NCBI GenBank assembly: GCA_024229395.1
Contig: JAAESM010000006.1
Coordinates: 1 to 52,380 of the forward strand
Direction: 5' to 3'
DNA length: 52,380 bases
DNA from: Planctomycetota bacterium
GTDB lineage: Bacteria; Planctomycetota; UBA1135
Part shown: positions 15,873 through 24,366 of the stretch, piece after piece
Layout: each line of letters starts with the position of its first letter
Numbering within the stretch: position 1 is the stretch's first letter
The notes under the pieces: generated by a model
Databases searched by the model: none
What the model saw: the letters and a program-made list of their open reading frames with translations, nothing else
What the model was told of the DNA's origin: nothing
Made by a program: the position numbers and the translations under genes

Positions 15873-18407
15873 ATGCTATCTTCCCGCACGTTAGCCTTGG
15901 CGCTACTCTGCGCGATGTCCCTTGGATTTGCCCTGCCGTCTTTGGCCTCCTCTGGGGCCAGTGACATTCGCATCGAGCTTCTCGACCCCATCCAGTCTGC
16001 GATTGGCGCCCGCGAACCGGCAATTCTCCTGCCTGGGCCCAAGGTTTATTGGAGCAGTGATTCTGGCTCGGAACATGTGGCTCTCACGCAAACGGGTTGG
16101 GAACGCCAAGCCCAGACCGATGAGTTGCCGTGGTGGAGCAAGGGCGTGTTGTCGGCGGATCTGCCAATCCCACAAGGCGCTCAATCATGGTCCGCAGCGA
16201 GCTTGCGCAATGGCACCCTGCGCGGCGTCGATGGTGAAATCACAGGGTGGTCGCCCGACGTCGCAATCGACTCTGAAGGTCACCGTCACCTGGTCTTCGA
16301 TCGCTTCCATGGCTCTGATTACGACATCGTCTTTCGTGATGGCGAGACCGGTGAGGAATCCGTCCTTGCATCTTCACTTGCCTTCGAGGCGCATGCGTCA
16401 ATCACTATCGATGCCGCTTCACGCTTGTGGGTAGCTTGGGATGAAGGCGGCAATTTTTGGGGGCGTGGGGCTGGTCTGCATGAAACTCGACGCTTGCGCT
16501 TGATCATGCGCGATTCCAAAGGGTGGCATGAAGTTGCCCTACCTAGTTCCGAGCACTTGTTGTTGGAAAACGGTCAGCAGCCTTCACCCTTCCCCGGCAT
16601 GCCTGAGCTTCCACGTTTGGTTGCCGAAGCAGATGGTCCATTGTGGTTGTTCTACCGCGTGCTTCAGCCTCACACGGATCCCACTGCCCGCACCGCAAGC
16701 CGTCGCGTGGCCTGGGTGATTCGCGCCGTCGCCCTGACCGATTCCGGTTGGAGTACGCCACAGACCTTGCCTCAAAGCGATGGCCCCAATCACGACACGC
16801 TCGCAGTGCTCGCAGCTCCGCAAGGTGGCGTATTCGCTGCCTGGACTGGCGACGGCCGCCTCGATCGATTCAGTTCCGCGAACGTGTGGAGGGAATCGTT
16901 GATGGTGGAAAGTCAGTTACAGACTGCGCACTTGAGCTTCATTGGTTCAGATCGCAATTTGGGAACGACCGTGCCAGGACGTTCCACCTGGAAAACCGTC
17001 AACGCCTCCACTCTGAGTAAGTCATCGCCTCTCATTACGGGCGATCCGGACCCAACACTTGGACCTGAAGGCTACATCCGTTTGTGGGGCGACCTTCACC
17101 GCCACAGTGACCTGTCACGTTGTGCGATGGATAACGACGGCAGCGTTCCCGACCAATATCGTTACGCCGCAGGTCCCGGCCGCCTGGATTTTGTCGCGGT
17201 CACTGACCACCACCAACACTTGTCCTTAAGCGCGTGGGAGTTCCTGCTCGATACGACGGATCGTTTTCTCGACACTCCCAATCTCCTGACCATGTTCGGC
17301 TTTGAATACGCCTTCAACGACGGACATCGGAATTTGATCTGTGCCGATCGTTCCGTAGCGGGTGATATCCCCTTGCTGTCCGATGCATCCGCAGAGTTGA
17401 GCCTGTTCGGCGCACAGGATTTCGTCGCCATTCCTCACCAGATTACAGAGGAAAATTCGATCCTGGACTGGAAAGACTTCGCGCCAGATTTGGAAACCCA
17501 AGTCGAGGTCTATCAACGTCGCGGCTCTTATGAAGAGCACGGTGGCATGCGCGTCTCACGGCGCGCCAAGCGCAGAGGGAGCTTCGTTGTCGACTACCTG
17601 AAAGAAGGCAAGCGATTCGGCTTCATCGCGAGCAGCGATCATCGTTACACCAATGGTGCTTTTGCCGTGGTTTATGCAGGCAGTCGCGATCGAGAGTCTT
17701 TGCTCGAAGGACTGCGCGAACGTCGGAGCTATGCCGCAACAGCACGCATCGCTCTGGATGTGCGACTTGGCGAACTCATGATGGGTGAGGAGGGGCCGGT
17801 AGATTCTGCTGCACCACTTACCGTCGAAGTAGCTGCAGGAAGCGAAATCGCTCGCGTTGACCTGATCCGAAACGGTGAGATGGTCCACTCTTGGGATGGC
17901 AGCAGCCTGGAACAGCCCGCTTCCGACGGCTTGATCTTCCTGCGCTATGGCGAGTTGGAAGGACGCCCGGACCTTCTCCTGCAGGGTAGTGGCATTGAGT
18001 TCGGTGCAGCCAAATTATTCGATGGTGAGCCGGAAACCGCTTCACGTGAAAGCGAGGGTTGGAGCGCATCTCGTTTCTTGCAATACGCCTCGAGAAGGGC
18101 TCAGTTCATTGGCGGCTGGGTTGTGCCGGTGCGTTTCACTGGCAACGCGAAAGACGCAAAAATAACCTTCGGCGAAGGCGCACACGCCCTGTCATGGTCT
18201 AGCCAAGAACTCCTCTCCGGATCGGAATGGAAGAAGAAGTACCAAGGCAAACCTGTCTCCCTACGTTTGTCCCCTCCGGCCCTTAAGGACAGCCGGTTCG
18301 AAGGCGAGTACCAACCAAGAGACTGGAAGAAAGGCGACTGGGTTTACGTGCGCGTGGTGCGTGCCGATGCCGCCATGGCTTGGTCTTCGCCCATCTGGGT
18401 AGATTGA
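15873..18407 (+). CDS. Secreted DUF3604 (PHP-like) protein
   Basis: An exported protein of 844 residues. The ATG at 15873 gives a good signal peptide (MLSSRTLALALLCAMSLGFALPSLAS). Residues 30-395 are beta-rich with Trp and Asp repeats (IDSEGHRHLVFD, IDAASRLWVAWD) and look like a propeller. The DUF3604 domain then starts with LWGDLHRHSDLSRC (about 404-417) and contains VAVTDHHQH (442-449) and ASSDHRY, metal-binding motifs of the PHP phosphoesterase fold. Its enzymatic activity is not known. It shares a 66-bp divergent promoter region with the sulfatase-fold operon. The last 64 bp overlap the convergent transporter gene. Confidence 0.85.
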   Translation: MLSSRTLALALLCAMSLGFALPSLASSGASDIRIELLDPIQSAIGAREPAILLPGPKVYWSSDSGSEHVALTQTGWERQAQTDELPWWSKGVLSADLPIPQGAQSWSAASLRNGTLRGVDGEITGWSPDVAIDSEGHRHLVFDRFHGSDYDIVFRDGETGEESVLASSLAFEAHASITIDAASRLWVAWDEGGNFWGRGAGLHETRRLRLIMRDSKGWHEVALPSSEHLLLENGQQPSPFPGMPELPRLVAEADGPLWLFYRVLQPHTDPTARTASRRVAWVIRAVALTDSGWSTPQTLPQSDGPNHDTLAVLAAPQGGVFAAWTGDGRLDRFSSANVWRESLMVESQLQTAHLSFIGSDRNLGTTVPGRSTWKTVNASTLSKSSPLITGDPDPTLGPEGYIRLWGDLHRHSDLSRCAMDNDGSVPDQYRYAAGPGRLDFVAVTDHHQHLSLSAWEFLLDTTDRFLDTPNLLTMFGFEYAFNDGHRNLICADRSVAGDIPLLSDASAELSLFGAQDFVAIPHQITEENSILDWKDFAPDLETQVEVYQRRGSYEEHGGMRVSRRAKRRGSFVVDYLKEGKRFGFIASSDHRYTNGAFAVVYAGSRDRESLLEGLRERRSYAATARIALDVRLGELMMGEEGPVDSAAPLTVEVAAGSEIARVDLIRNGEMVHSWDGSSLEQPASDGLIFLRYGELEGRPDLLLQGSGIEFGAAKLFDGEPETASRESEGWSASRFLQYASRRAQFIGGWVVPVRFTGNAKDAKITFGEGAHALSWSSQELLSGSEWKKKYQGKPVSLRLSPPALKDSRFEGEYQPRDWKKGDWVYVRVVRADAAMAWSSPIWVD

Positions 18408-19681
18408 ACAGGCTGACTGGGTTGGTGCGGCGAGCGCAACGCCATGGTGATTGCGGAAGCGATAAGGCACAGTCCACCACAGATGGTGAAGGCCAGTGGG
18501 AAGTTGTTCATGTCGCCCAACTTTCCGCCGAGGACCGGACCGAAGATGCCGCCGACGCCATAGGCCAGGAACACCCAACCGTAGTTTTGGCCGACGTACT
18601 TGGTGCCGAAGAGGTCGGCAGTGGCCGTCGGGAACAATGCGAAGTTGCCGCCGAAGTTGAAGCCGATCAAGGTGGCGAACAGGTACAGAAGTACTGGCGT
18701 GCCGGCGACCCACGGGAAGGCGAAAACGAACAGGGCTTGCGTGGCCATCATGATGATGATGGAGCGGCGTCTGCCCAATTTATCGGAGGCCGTGCCCCAT
18801 AGGATGCGGCCGAGGCCGTTGGCGAGCGCGAAGAACACTGCCATGGCGGTGCCGGCAATCCTGCTGGCTTCGTCCGGCGCAATGCCGTTGGCTTCTAGCG
18901 CGCCACTCGGGAAGGCCTTCATCAGGCCGATGCTCATCAAACCAGCGCTTGCACCGAAGGTGAAGATGATGGCCAGCATGTGGTACTGCGGGGTGCGCAG
19001 CATTTGTCTGCTGGTGAACTGCAGCCGTTCCTTAGCGCGGAAGCCGGTGCCGGTGACCGTAGCTGGTGCCCAGCCCTCTGGTCGCCAATTCTCCGGCGGG
19101 AAGAGCATGAAGCGTGCGCCGATCGAAACTAAGACCAGGAACACCGCACCATATGCCATGAAGGTTGGGGCAAGTCCCCAGTTCTCGAGCAGGTTTCCCC
19201 AAGAGCCAGCCAGCTTCACCCACAAGGTGGCGCCGAAACCGAAGCCGGCTACGGCCAATCCCGTGATCATGCCTTTCTTGTCTGGGAACCAGCGGATTCC
19301 GACTGCGATCGGTACCACATAGGCTAGGCCGATGCCTGAGCCACCGATGATGCCGACGCCGAGGAAGGTACTCCAGAACCCGAGGCCGTCACCGATTGCC
19401 CCGGCGAGGACGTAGCCGATGCCGAGCACGATGCCGCCAGCGAGTGCGAGCTTGCGCGGCCCCACCTTTGGCATCAGCCGCCCGGCGACGACCATGACCA
19501 CCGCGAAGGAGGCGAGGCCGGCCGAGAATACGTATTGGGCTTGGGCATTGGTCCAACCAGCTTCCTTAAGGATTGGCGTGAAGACGGACCAGGCATAAAT
19601 GGCCCCAAGGCAAAGTTGGATTAGGATTGCGCCGAAAACGACGTTCCAGCGGTTCATGATCTTGCCGTCGGTGTGATTCAC
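18344..19681 (-). CDS. MFS transporter, OFA (oxalate/formate antiporter) family
   Basis: A 12-helix major facilitator, 445 residues, for a monocarboxylate or dicarboxylate. The N-terminus NVVFGAILIQLCLGAIYAWS is the OFA signature, and the MFS loop motif appears as RLMPKVGPRK. The GTG start at 19679-19681 is chosen because GGGAG lies about 8 bases upstream; an ATG nine codons in is the alternative. No oxalate or formate enzymes lie nearby, so the substrate is open. The last 21 codons lie antisense to the end of the DUF3604 gene. Confidence 0.9.
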   Translation of the reverse strand: MNHTDGKIMNRWNVVFGAILIQLCLGAIYAWSVFTPILKEAGWTNAQAQYVFSAGLASFAVVMVVAGRLMPKVGPRKLALAGGIVLGIGYVLAGAIGDGLGFWSTFLGVGIIGGSGIGLAYVVPIAVGIRWFPDKKGMITGLAVAGFGFGATLWVKLAGSWGNLLENWGLAPTFMAYGAVFLVLVSIGARFMLFPPENWRPEGWAPATVTGTGFRAKERLQFTSRQMLRTPQYHMLAIIFTFGASAGLMSIGLMKAFPSGALEANGIAPDEASRIAGTAMAVFFALANGLGRILWGTASDKLGRRRSIIIMMATQALFVFAFPWVAGTPVLLYLFATLIGFNFGGNFALFPTATADLFGTKYVGQNYGWVFLAYGVGGIFGPVLGGKLGDMNNFPLAFTICGGLCLIASAITMALRSPHQPSQPVQSTQMGEDQAMAASARTTRT

Positions 19682-19774
19682 GAGAATCTCCCATTAGTGG
19701 CTACATCCACGGCGCGGCGAACGCTCACGCCGCCTGTAGTCGCTGAAAATATACCTCATCGAAGGCAATAAGTG

Positions 19775-19796
19775 GACTATTTGGTAGGAAATAGTC
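19775..19796. repeat. Perfect 8-bp inverted repeat between SDR and OFA transporter genes
   Basis: GACTATTT-GGTAGG-AAATAGTC is a perfect palindrome with a 6-base loop. It lies 45 bp after the SDR stop and about 95 bp before the transporter start, both on the minus strand. It could be a regulator site for the transporter gene or an mRNA stem-loop; no T-run follows it, so it is not a standard terminator. Confidence 0.5.
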
Positions 19797-19840
19797 TGGC
19801 GGCGAGAAATTTGACCCTAAGCGCCTATGAATGGGGCGAA

Positions 19841-20602
19841 TTAGGCGCGGTATCCGCCATCTACCGACAGGTCCACGCCACTGATCCAGCGCGAATCCGG
19901 CCCGCACAGGAACCACGCCGCGTTGGCAATGTCTTCCGGCTTGCCCAAGCCCAGCGGATGGCTGGCTTCGAGTTCCTTGCGCTGCTCGCGGGACAATCCC
20001 TCGACCCACTCGCGGCAGATGTCGGTAATCACGAAACCTGGGCAAAGGGCGTTGGCGCGAATGTTGTATTTGGCGTAATCCACCGCCAGATTCTTGGTGT
20101 AGAGGATCACCGCGGCCTTGGTCGGGCCATAAGAGGCGCGCTCTTTCATGGCGGCCTGGCCGGCAATCGAGCCGAGCGTGACGATGGCGCCGGATTCCTC
20201 CTCCATCATATAAGGCAGGACTGCGGTCACCGATCGGTGTACCCCAGTCAGGTTGACGCGAATGGTCTCATCCCAATGCTCATCACCGGTGTCCAATGCG
20301 GCGGTGCGTTGCGGGTTGATTCCCGCATTCGCCACCAGTGCATCAACGTGGTCATGGGTGGCGGCGAACTGATCCACCGCTTCTTCCATGGCGCCGGCGT
20401 CGGCCACATCCAATGGAGCGATGGTGCAGCGCTGCCCATTCAGGCTTTCGCGTTCAATCATGGCCACGGTCTCAAGCAATGCTTGTTGGCGTCGGCCGAT
20501 CAATAGCAAGCGGCAACCTTCGGCGGCGAAGCGGATGGCTGTGGCGCGACCAAGGCCGCTGCCGGCGCCGGTGATGACTGCAGTGCGAGGAGCTGGCGAC
20601 AT
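19841..20602 (-). CDS. SDR family oxidoreductase
   Basis: A short-chain dehydrogenase/reductase of 253 residues. The ATG at 20600-20602 gives MSPAPRTAVITGAGSGLG, placing the cofactor motif TGAGSGLG right at the N-terminus as usual; a longer frame adds 41 non-conserved residues. It has VANAGINP, the catalytic Ser-Tyr-Lys in GSIAGQAAMKERASYGPTKAA, and the C-terminal SVDGGYRA of the 3-oxoacyl-ACP-reductase-like classical SDRs. The GRR after the second strand suggests NADP preference. The substrate cannot be assigned. Confidence 0.9.
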   Translation of the reverse strand: MSPAPRTAVITGAGSGLGRATAIRFAAEGCRLLLIGRRQQALLETVAMIERESLNGQRCTIAPLDVADAGAMEEAVDQFAATHDHVDALVANAGINPQRTAALDTGDEHWDETIRVNLTGVHRSVTAVLPYMMEEESGAIVTLGSIAGQAAMKERASYGPTKAAVILYTKNLAVDYAKYNIRANALCPGFVITDICREWVEGLSREQRKELEASHPLGLGKPEDIANAAWFLCGPDSRWISGVDLSVDGGYRA

Positions 20603-20647
20603 GACAGCATTATCGTAATGCTTTGCTTTGCGTACTAGAATCCTCTC

Positions 20648-21097
20648 ATGAAAGCGGTTCTGCTCGCATCTATGGCCGGTTTGTTCTGGGGCGTCGGCGA
20701 AGTCTTCACCAAGATCGTGCTGCACACTGGCAAGGTAGGGCCAGTGACCGCCATGGCCGTGCGTTCGTCGGTGGCGCTGCCAGTGATCTGGATGACTTGG
20801 TACCTAGTCGCGCGCAACGGCAAGGAGCCGAGTGATTGGATGAATGCAGGTACGCCAACGCTGGCCAAACTTGGAATCGGCTCAGGCCTGATCGCCGGCG
20901 CCGGCGGCATGATCTTCTTCTACCTAGCGCTGCATGCCGGCGATATCTCCAAGGTCAAACCAATCGCCTTCACCATTGCGCCGACCACCGCCGTCATCCT
21001 TGGTTGGTTGTTCTTAGGCGAATCGATGAGCACGCAGAAGATTGTTGGCGTGCTACTGGTGATTGCAGGAGTAGTCGTTCTGACTGGATCGAAATGA
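20648..21097 (+). CDS. Half-size EamA/DMT family transporter
   Basis: A 149-residue membrane protein with four to five helices, one EamA repeat instead of the usual two. It begins MKAVLLASMAGLFWGVGEVFTK, the normal first helix, and ends with LGWLFLGESMSTQKIVGVLLVIAGVVVL, the characteristic EamA end (GExxxxxxxxGxxLIxxGV). Proteins of this length act as dimers in the small-multidrug-resistance style. The substrate is unknown. Divergent from the SDR gene with 45 bp between the starts. Confidence 0.85.
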   Translation: MKAVLLASMAGLFWGVGEVFTKIVLHTGKVGPVTAMAVRSSVALPVIWMTWYLVARNGKEPSDWMNAGTPTLAKLGIGSGLIAGAGGMIFFYLALHAGDISKVKPIAFTIAPTTAVILGWLFLGESMSTQKIVGVLLVIAGVVVLTGSK

Positions 21098-21131
21098 AAA
21101 ATCGGCCGACGCCTTCCAGCGTGCGCCGATT
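21097..21131 (-). terminator. Rho-independent terminator for the gene ending at 21152
   Basis: On the minus strand, AATCGGC-gc-ACGC-loop-GCGT-cg-GCCGATT forms an 11-bp stem with one 2-base internal mismatch and is followed by TTTTT. It lies about 20 bp past the stop of the unknown gene and abuts the stop of the convergent EamA gene. On the plus strand the stem is not followed by a T-run. Confidence 0.7.
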
Positions 21132-21151
21132 CTTGATCTCTGCCGAGCAAC

Positions 21152-21718
21152 CTAGTCGTTGCTGCCGAGCAAGCCGAGGCTTTCGAGCATCTCGTGCGCT
21201 TCCATGTCGGAAGCCGCAATCTCTTGCAACACAGCCTTACCCATGTCCTGCATGTTCATGCGGAACATTTCCAGTTGGCGGTAGGCATCGCGGGCCTCGT
21301 TGACCTTGCGCTTGGCTTCGTCGAAACGCAGAGCGAGCGACATGGCTTGCTCACTGACTCCAGCACCGCCGAAGGAACCCGCATGTGGGTTGACAGCGCC
21401 GCGCTCGGCCAGGATCTCGGCCTTCTTGCGCCGCTGGTAGGTTGGCTTCTCGACACCCCTGGAAGCCTTCAGCGCGCGACCATACAGCGGACGCGAGACC
21501 TTAAAGCCTTCGTCGGACACGTTGCGGCCGTCATGGGTGGCATGAATCTGCCACTGGTCGATGAGCACTTTGCCATCGATGTTGTCGGTTGGAATCAAGT
21601 CATGATCCCTACACCAAATGGCATAAAGCTCATTTGCGGTGTAGCCGGGGTAATCTTCCTTAAGGGAAGTTAATGTCGAAGAGCAATTATCTTCAGACCA
21701 AGTTTCGTCGCGGTTCAT
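21152..21718 (-). CDS. Hypothetical protein, charged, with C-terminal helix
   Basis: I do not recognise this 188-residue protein. The ATG at 21716-21718 (MNRDETWSEDNC) is preferred over a TTG eleven codons upstream. There is no signal peptide or membrane segment. The middle is rich in Lys/Arg (RGVEKPTYQRRKKAEIL), and the last 75 residues (LALRFDEAKRKVNEARDAYRQLE onward) predict a long amphipathic helix, possibly a coiled coil. It ends with a good terminator and is likely a single-gene transcript. Codon use looks like that of its neighbours. Confidence 0.65.
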   Translation of the reverse strand: MNRDETWSEDNCSSTLTSLKEDYPGYTANELYAIWCRDHDLIPTDNIDGKVLIDQWQIHATHDGRNVSDEGFKVSRPLYGRALKASRGVEKPTYQRRKKAEILAERGAVNPHAGSFGGAGVSEQAMSLALRFDEAKRKVNEARDAYRQLEMFRMNMQDMGKAVLQEIAASDMEAHEMLESLGLLGSND

Positions 21719-21799
21719 CTTTATTAGGAGGTAGGGGATGAATGGCCGCAAATAATAGCAGAAAACTATTATTCTCGGGCGAGACTAATCTTTAATCGC

Positions 21800-24052
21800 T
21801 TAAGCCTCGACACCAAGCGAGTTGAGGGCCGAACCGGCCTTCCACCATTCGATTTGTTCCGCGTTCAGCGTGTGGTTCAAGGCTGCGCTATCGGTAGAGC
21901 CATCTTCGTGGGTGAAGACTGCGCTGACCGCACTTCCAGGAGCGAGCGACTCAAGACCTTCGAGCGAAACCTTGTCGGTCTCTTGCACCTTCTCCCAATC
22001 GGCTGGGTCGGCGAAGGTGAACGGCAGCACACCCTGCTTCTTCAGGTTGGTCTCGTGGATGCGCGCGAAGCCTCGCACGATTACGGCAGCCGCACCAAGG
22101 TGACGCGGGCACATGGCGGCGTGCTCACGGCTCGATCCTTCACCGTAGTTCTCATCACCAACGACTACCCAAACCTGACCATCGGACTTCAGCTCGCGCG
22201 CCACATCCGGTACCGGCTGGTTCAGGCCAGAGATCGGGTTGCGCGTGGTTCCGGTGCCGCCAGTGAAGGCATTCATGGCGCCGGTGAACATGTTGTTCGA
22301 GATGTTGTCGAGGTGACCGCGGAAGGTCAGCCACTTGCCAGCCGGCGAGATGTGGTCGGTGGTGGTCTTGCCGCGCGTCTTCAGCAACAAAGCCATGCCT
22401 TGGTAGCGTTCGATCGGCAGTGCCTCGAATGGAGTCAGCAGTTGCAAGCGACGTGACTCAGGCGACACGATCACTTCGATGGCTGATGCGTCGCCGGCGG
22501 GGCCTTGGTAGCCATCGCGGGTCAGCACGAAACCATCTTCCGGAATGTCCGGTGCGATTTCTGGAGCTTCAAGCTTCCACTGGTTGCCGTTTTCGTCGGT
22601 GAGTGAATCGGTCATTGGGTTGAAATCCAAACGACCACTCAGGCCAAGCACCATCACCATCTCAGGTGAGCCGATGAAGCCGCGCGTTTCCGGGTTGGCA
22701 TCGTTACGCGCCTTGAAGTTGCGGTTGAAGCTGGTCACGATCGAGTTGACGGTGCCAGGCTCCAGGTCCTCGCGCTGCCACTGACCAATGCATGGGCCAC
22801 AAGCGTTGGTGAGCACGGTCGCGCCAACACTTTCTAAGGTCTCGAGTTGGCCATCACGCTTGATGGTGGCGAAGACTTGCTCCGAGCCAGGGCTGATCAT
22901 CAGCTGGGCAGAGACCGGAGTGTTGTGCTCCTTGGCCTGCTCGGCGATATCGACCACGCGGCAGATGTCTTCGTAGCTGGAGTTGGTGCACGAGCCGATC
23001 AGCGCGGCGGTCACTTCCAGCGGGTAGCCTTCGGCCTTTGCGTCGGCGGCCATGTCGGAGATGGCGTGCGCCAAGTCCGGAGTGTGCGGCCCAACAAGAT
23101 GCGGCTCCAAGGTCGAGAGGTTGATCTCGTAGACCTCGTCGTAGACGGCGTCTTCATCCGGAATGATTAGATCCAGATTCTGCTCGGCGATCGCGGCCAG
23201 CTCGCCGCGGTTGGTCGCGCGCAGGAAATCACCCATGCGCGAGTCATAAGGGAAGACCGAACAAGTCGCGCCAAGTTCCGCACCCATGTTGCAGATCGTA
23301 GCCTTGCCGGTGCAGCTCAGGCTGCTGGTGCCTTCACCGAAGTACTCGATGATGCGGTTGGTGCCACCTTTCACGGTGAGCATGCCGAGCAGCTTCAGAA
23401 TCACATCTTTCGGAGCGGTCCAACCGTTCAGTTCACCGGTCAGCTTCACGCCGACGACTTGAGGCTGCAGTACCTCCCAGGAGAAGCCAGCCATGACATC
23501 GACGGCATCCGCGCCACCAACGCCCACCGCGCACATGCCGAGTCCACCAGCGTTCGGGGTGTGGGAGTCGGTACCGACCATCAAACCGCCCGGGAAGGCA
23601 TAGTTCTCAAGCACGGTCTGGTGAATGATGCCGGCGCCGGGCTTCCAGAAACCCAGGCCGTACTTTTGGCAGACTGAGGACAAGAAGTCGTAAACTTCTT
23701 TGTTCTCATCATTTGCGACCGCTAGGTCACTCTCGGCACCCTGGTAGGCGCGGATTAAGTGATCGCAGTGCACGGTGCTGGGAACGGCCGCGGTGGGCTT
23801 GCCAGCCATCATGAACTGCAGCAGCGCCATCTGTGCGGTGGCGTCTTGCAGTGCCACGCGGTCTGGACGCAGGTTCAAATACGCTTTGCCACGCTCGATA
23901 TCCTGGCCTTTCGGGTCATCCAAGTGTCCGAGAAGGATCTTCTCAGCAAGGGTCAACGGTTGGGCGAGTCGGCCGCGCACAATTTCCAGACGCTCGCGCA
24001 TCTGGTTGTATACGCCACTAACCATTTCAGGAGTGGAATCGATGTTTGACAT
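21800..24052 (-). CDS. acn: Aconitate hydratase (mitochondrial type)
   Basis: Interconverts citrate and isocitrate in the TCA cycle using a [4Fe-4S] cluster. At 750 residues it matches the mitochondrial ACO2-like branch rather than the ~890-residue AcnA. The cluster ligands are in LIGSCTNSSYED and NACGPCIGQW; GGLMVGTDSHTPNAGG and the C-terminal swivel-domain motif GDENYGEGSSREHAA are also present. Together with sdhCAB in this window it supports an oxidative TCA cycle. It is monocistronic by position. Confidence 0.96.
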   Translation of the reverse strand: MSNIDSTPEMVSGVYNQMRERLEIVRGRLAQPLTLAEKILLGHLDDPKGQDIERGKAYLNLRPDRVALQDATAQMALLQFMMAGKPTAAVPSTVHCDHLIRAYQGAESDLAVANDENKEVYDFLSSVCQKYGLGFWKPGAGIIHQTVLENYAFPGGLMVGTDSHTPNAGGLGMCAVGVGGADAVDVMAGFSWEVLQPQVVGVKLTGELNGWTAPKDVILKLLGMLTVKGGTNRIIEYFGEGTSSLSCTGKATICNMGAELGATCSVFPYDSRMGDFLRATNRGELAAIAEQNLDLIIPDEDAVYDEVYEINLSTLEPHLVGPHTPDLAHAISDMAADAKAEGYPLEVTAALIGSCTNSSYEDICRVVDIAEQAKEHNTPVSAQLMISPGSEQVFATIKRDGQLETLESVGATVLTNACGPCIGQWQREDLEPGTVNSIVTSFNRNFKARNDANPETRGFIGSPEMVMVLGLSGRLDFNPMTDSLTDENGNQWKLEAPEIAPDIPEDGFVLTRDGYQGPAGDASAIEVIVSPESRRLQLLTPFEALPIERYQGMALLLKTRGKTTTDHISPAGKWLTFRGHLDNISNNMFTGAMNAFTGGTGTTRNPISGLNQPVPDVARELKSDGQVWVVVGDENYGEGSSREHAAMCPRHLGAAAVIVRGFARIHETNLKKQGVLPFTFADPADWEKVQETDKVSLEGLESLAPGSAVSAVFTHEDGSTDSAALNHTLNAEQIEWWKAGSALNSLGVEA

Positions 24053-24216
24053 GAGCTTTTTGGCGGAATGAGCTGATTCCGCGAAGCACGTATTTTAGCA
24101 CTGCGCCCAACCCTCCTCGCTGCGACTTTGGGATTCTCGGCGGCCCCCAAGCCGTTTACCAAGCCCGCCCTCCACTCGGGGCCAAGTCGCTCACCAAGCG
24201 ATGGATATACTCCGGC

Positions 24217-24366
24217 ATGCCCCCCGAAGAACCTCTCGATGACCAGGAAGAACTGCTGTTCAAGCTCCTGTGCGCAATCGATGAGGGCGCCGATGCCGAA
24301 CAGTTGCTCGCCGAGCATCCAGAGCATGCCGAATGTTTGCGTCGGCGGCTTGGGCATCTGAAGTCT
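24217..24366 (+). pseudogene. N-terminal remnant resembling planctomycete Ser/Thr kinase leader
   Basis: An ATG at 24217 opens about 48 codons (MPPEEPLDDQEELLFKLL then DAEQLLAEHPEHAECLRRRL) that resemble the acidic, helical leader preceding kinase domains in many planctomycete proteins. The similarity stops near 24360. From there the plus-strand frame, which stays open to 24492, is only the antisense of the Fe-S oxidoreductase remnant. No kinase domain follows. The family match is from memory of the pattern and is moderate. Confidence 0.5.

Noticed and set aside
20603..20725. N-terminal 41-residue extension of the SDR gene
   Set aside because: It overlaps the divergent EamA gene and precedes the glycine motif that should lie at the N-terminus.
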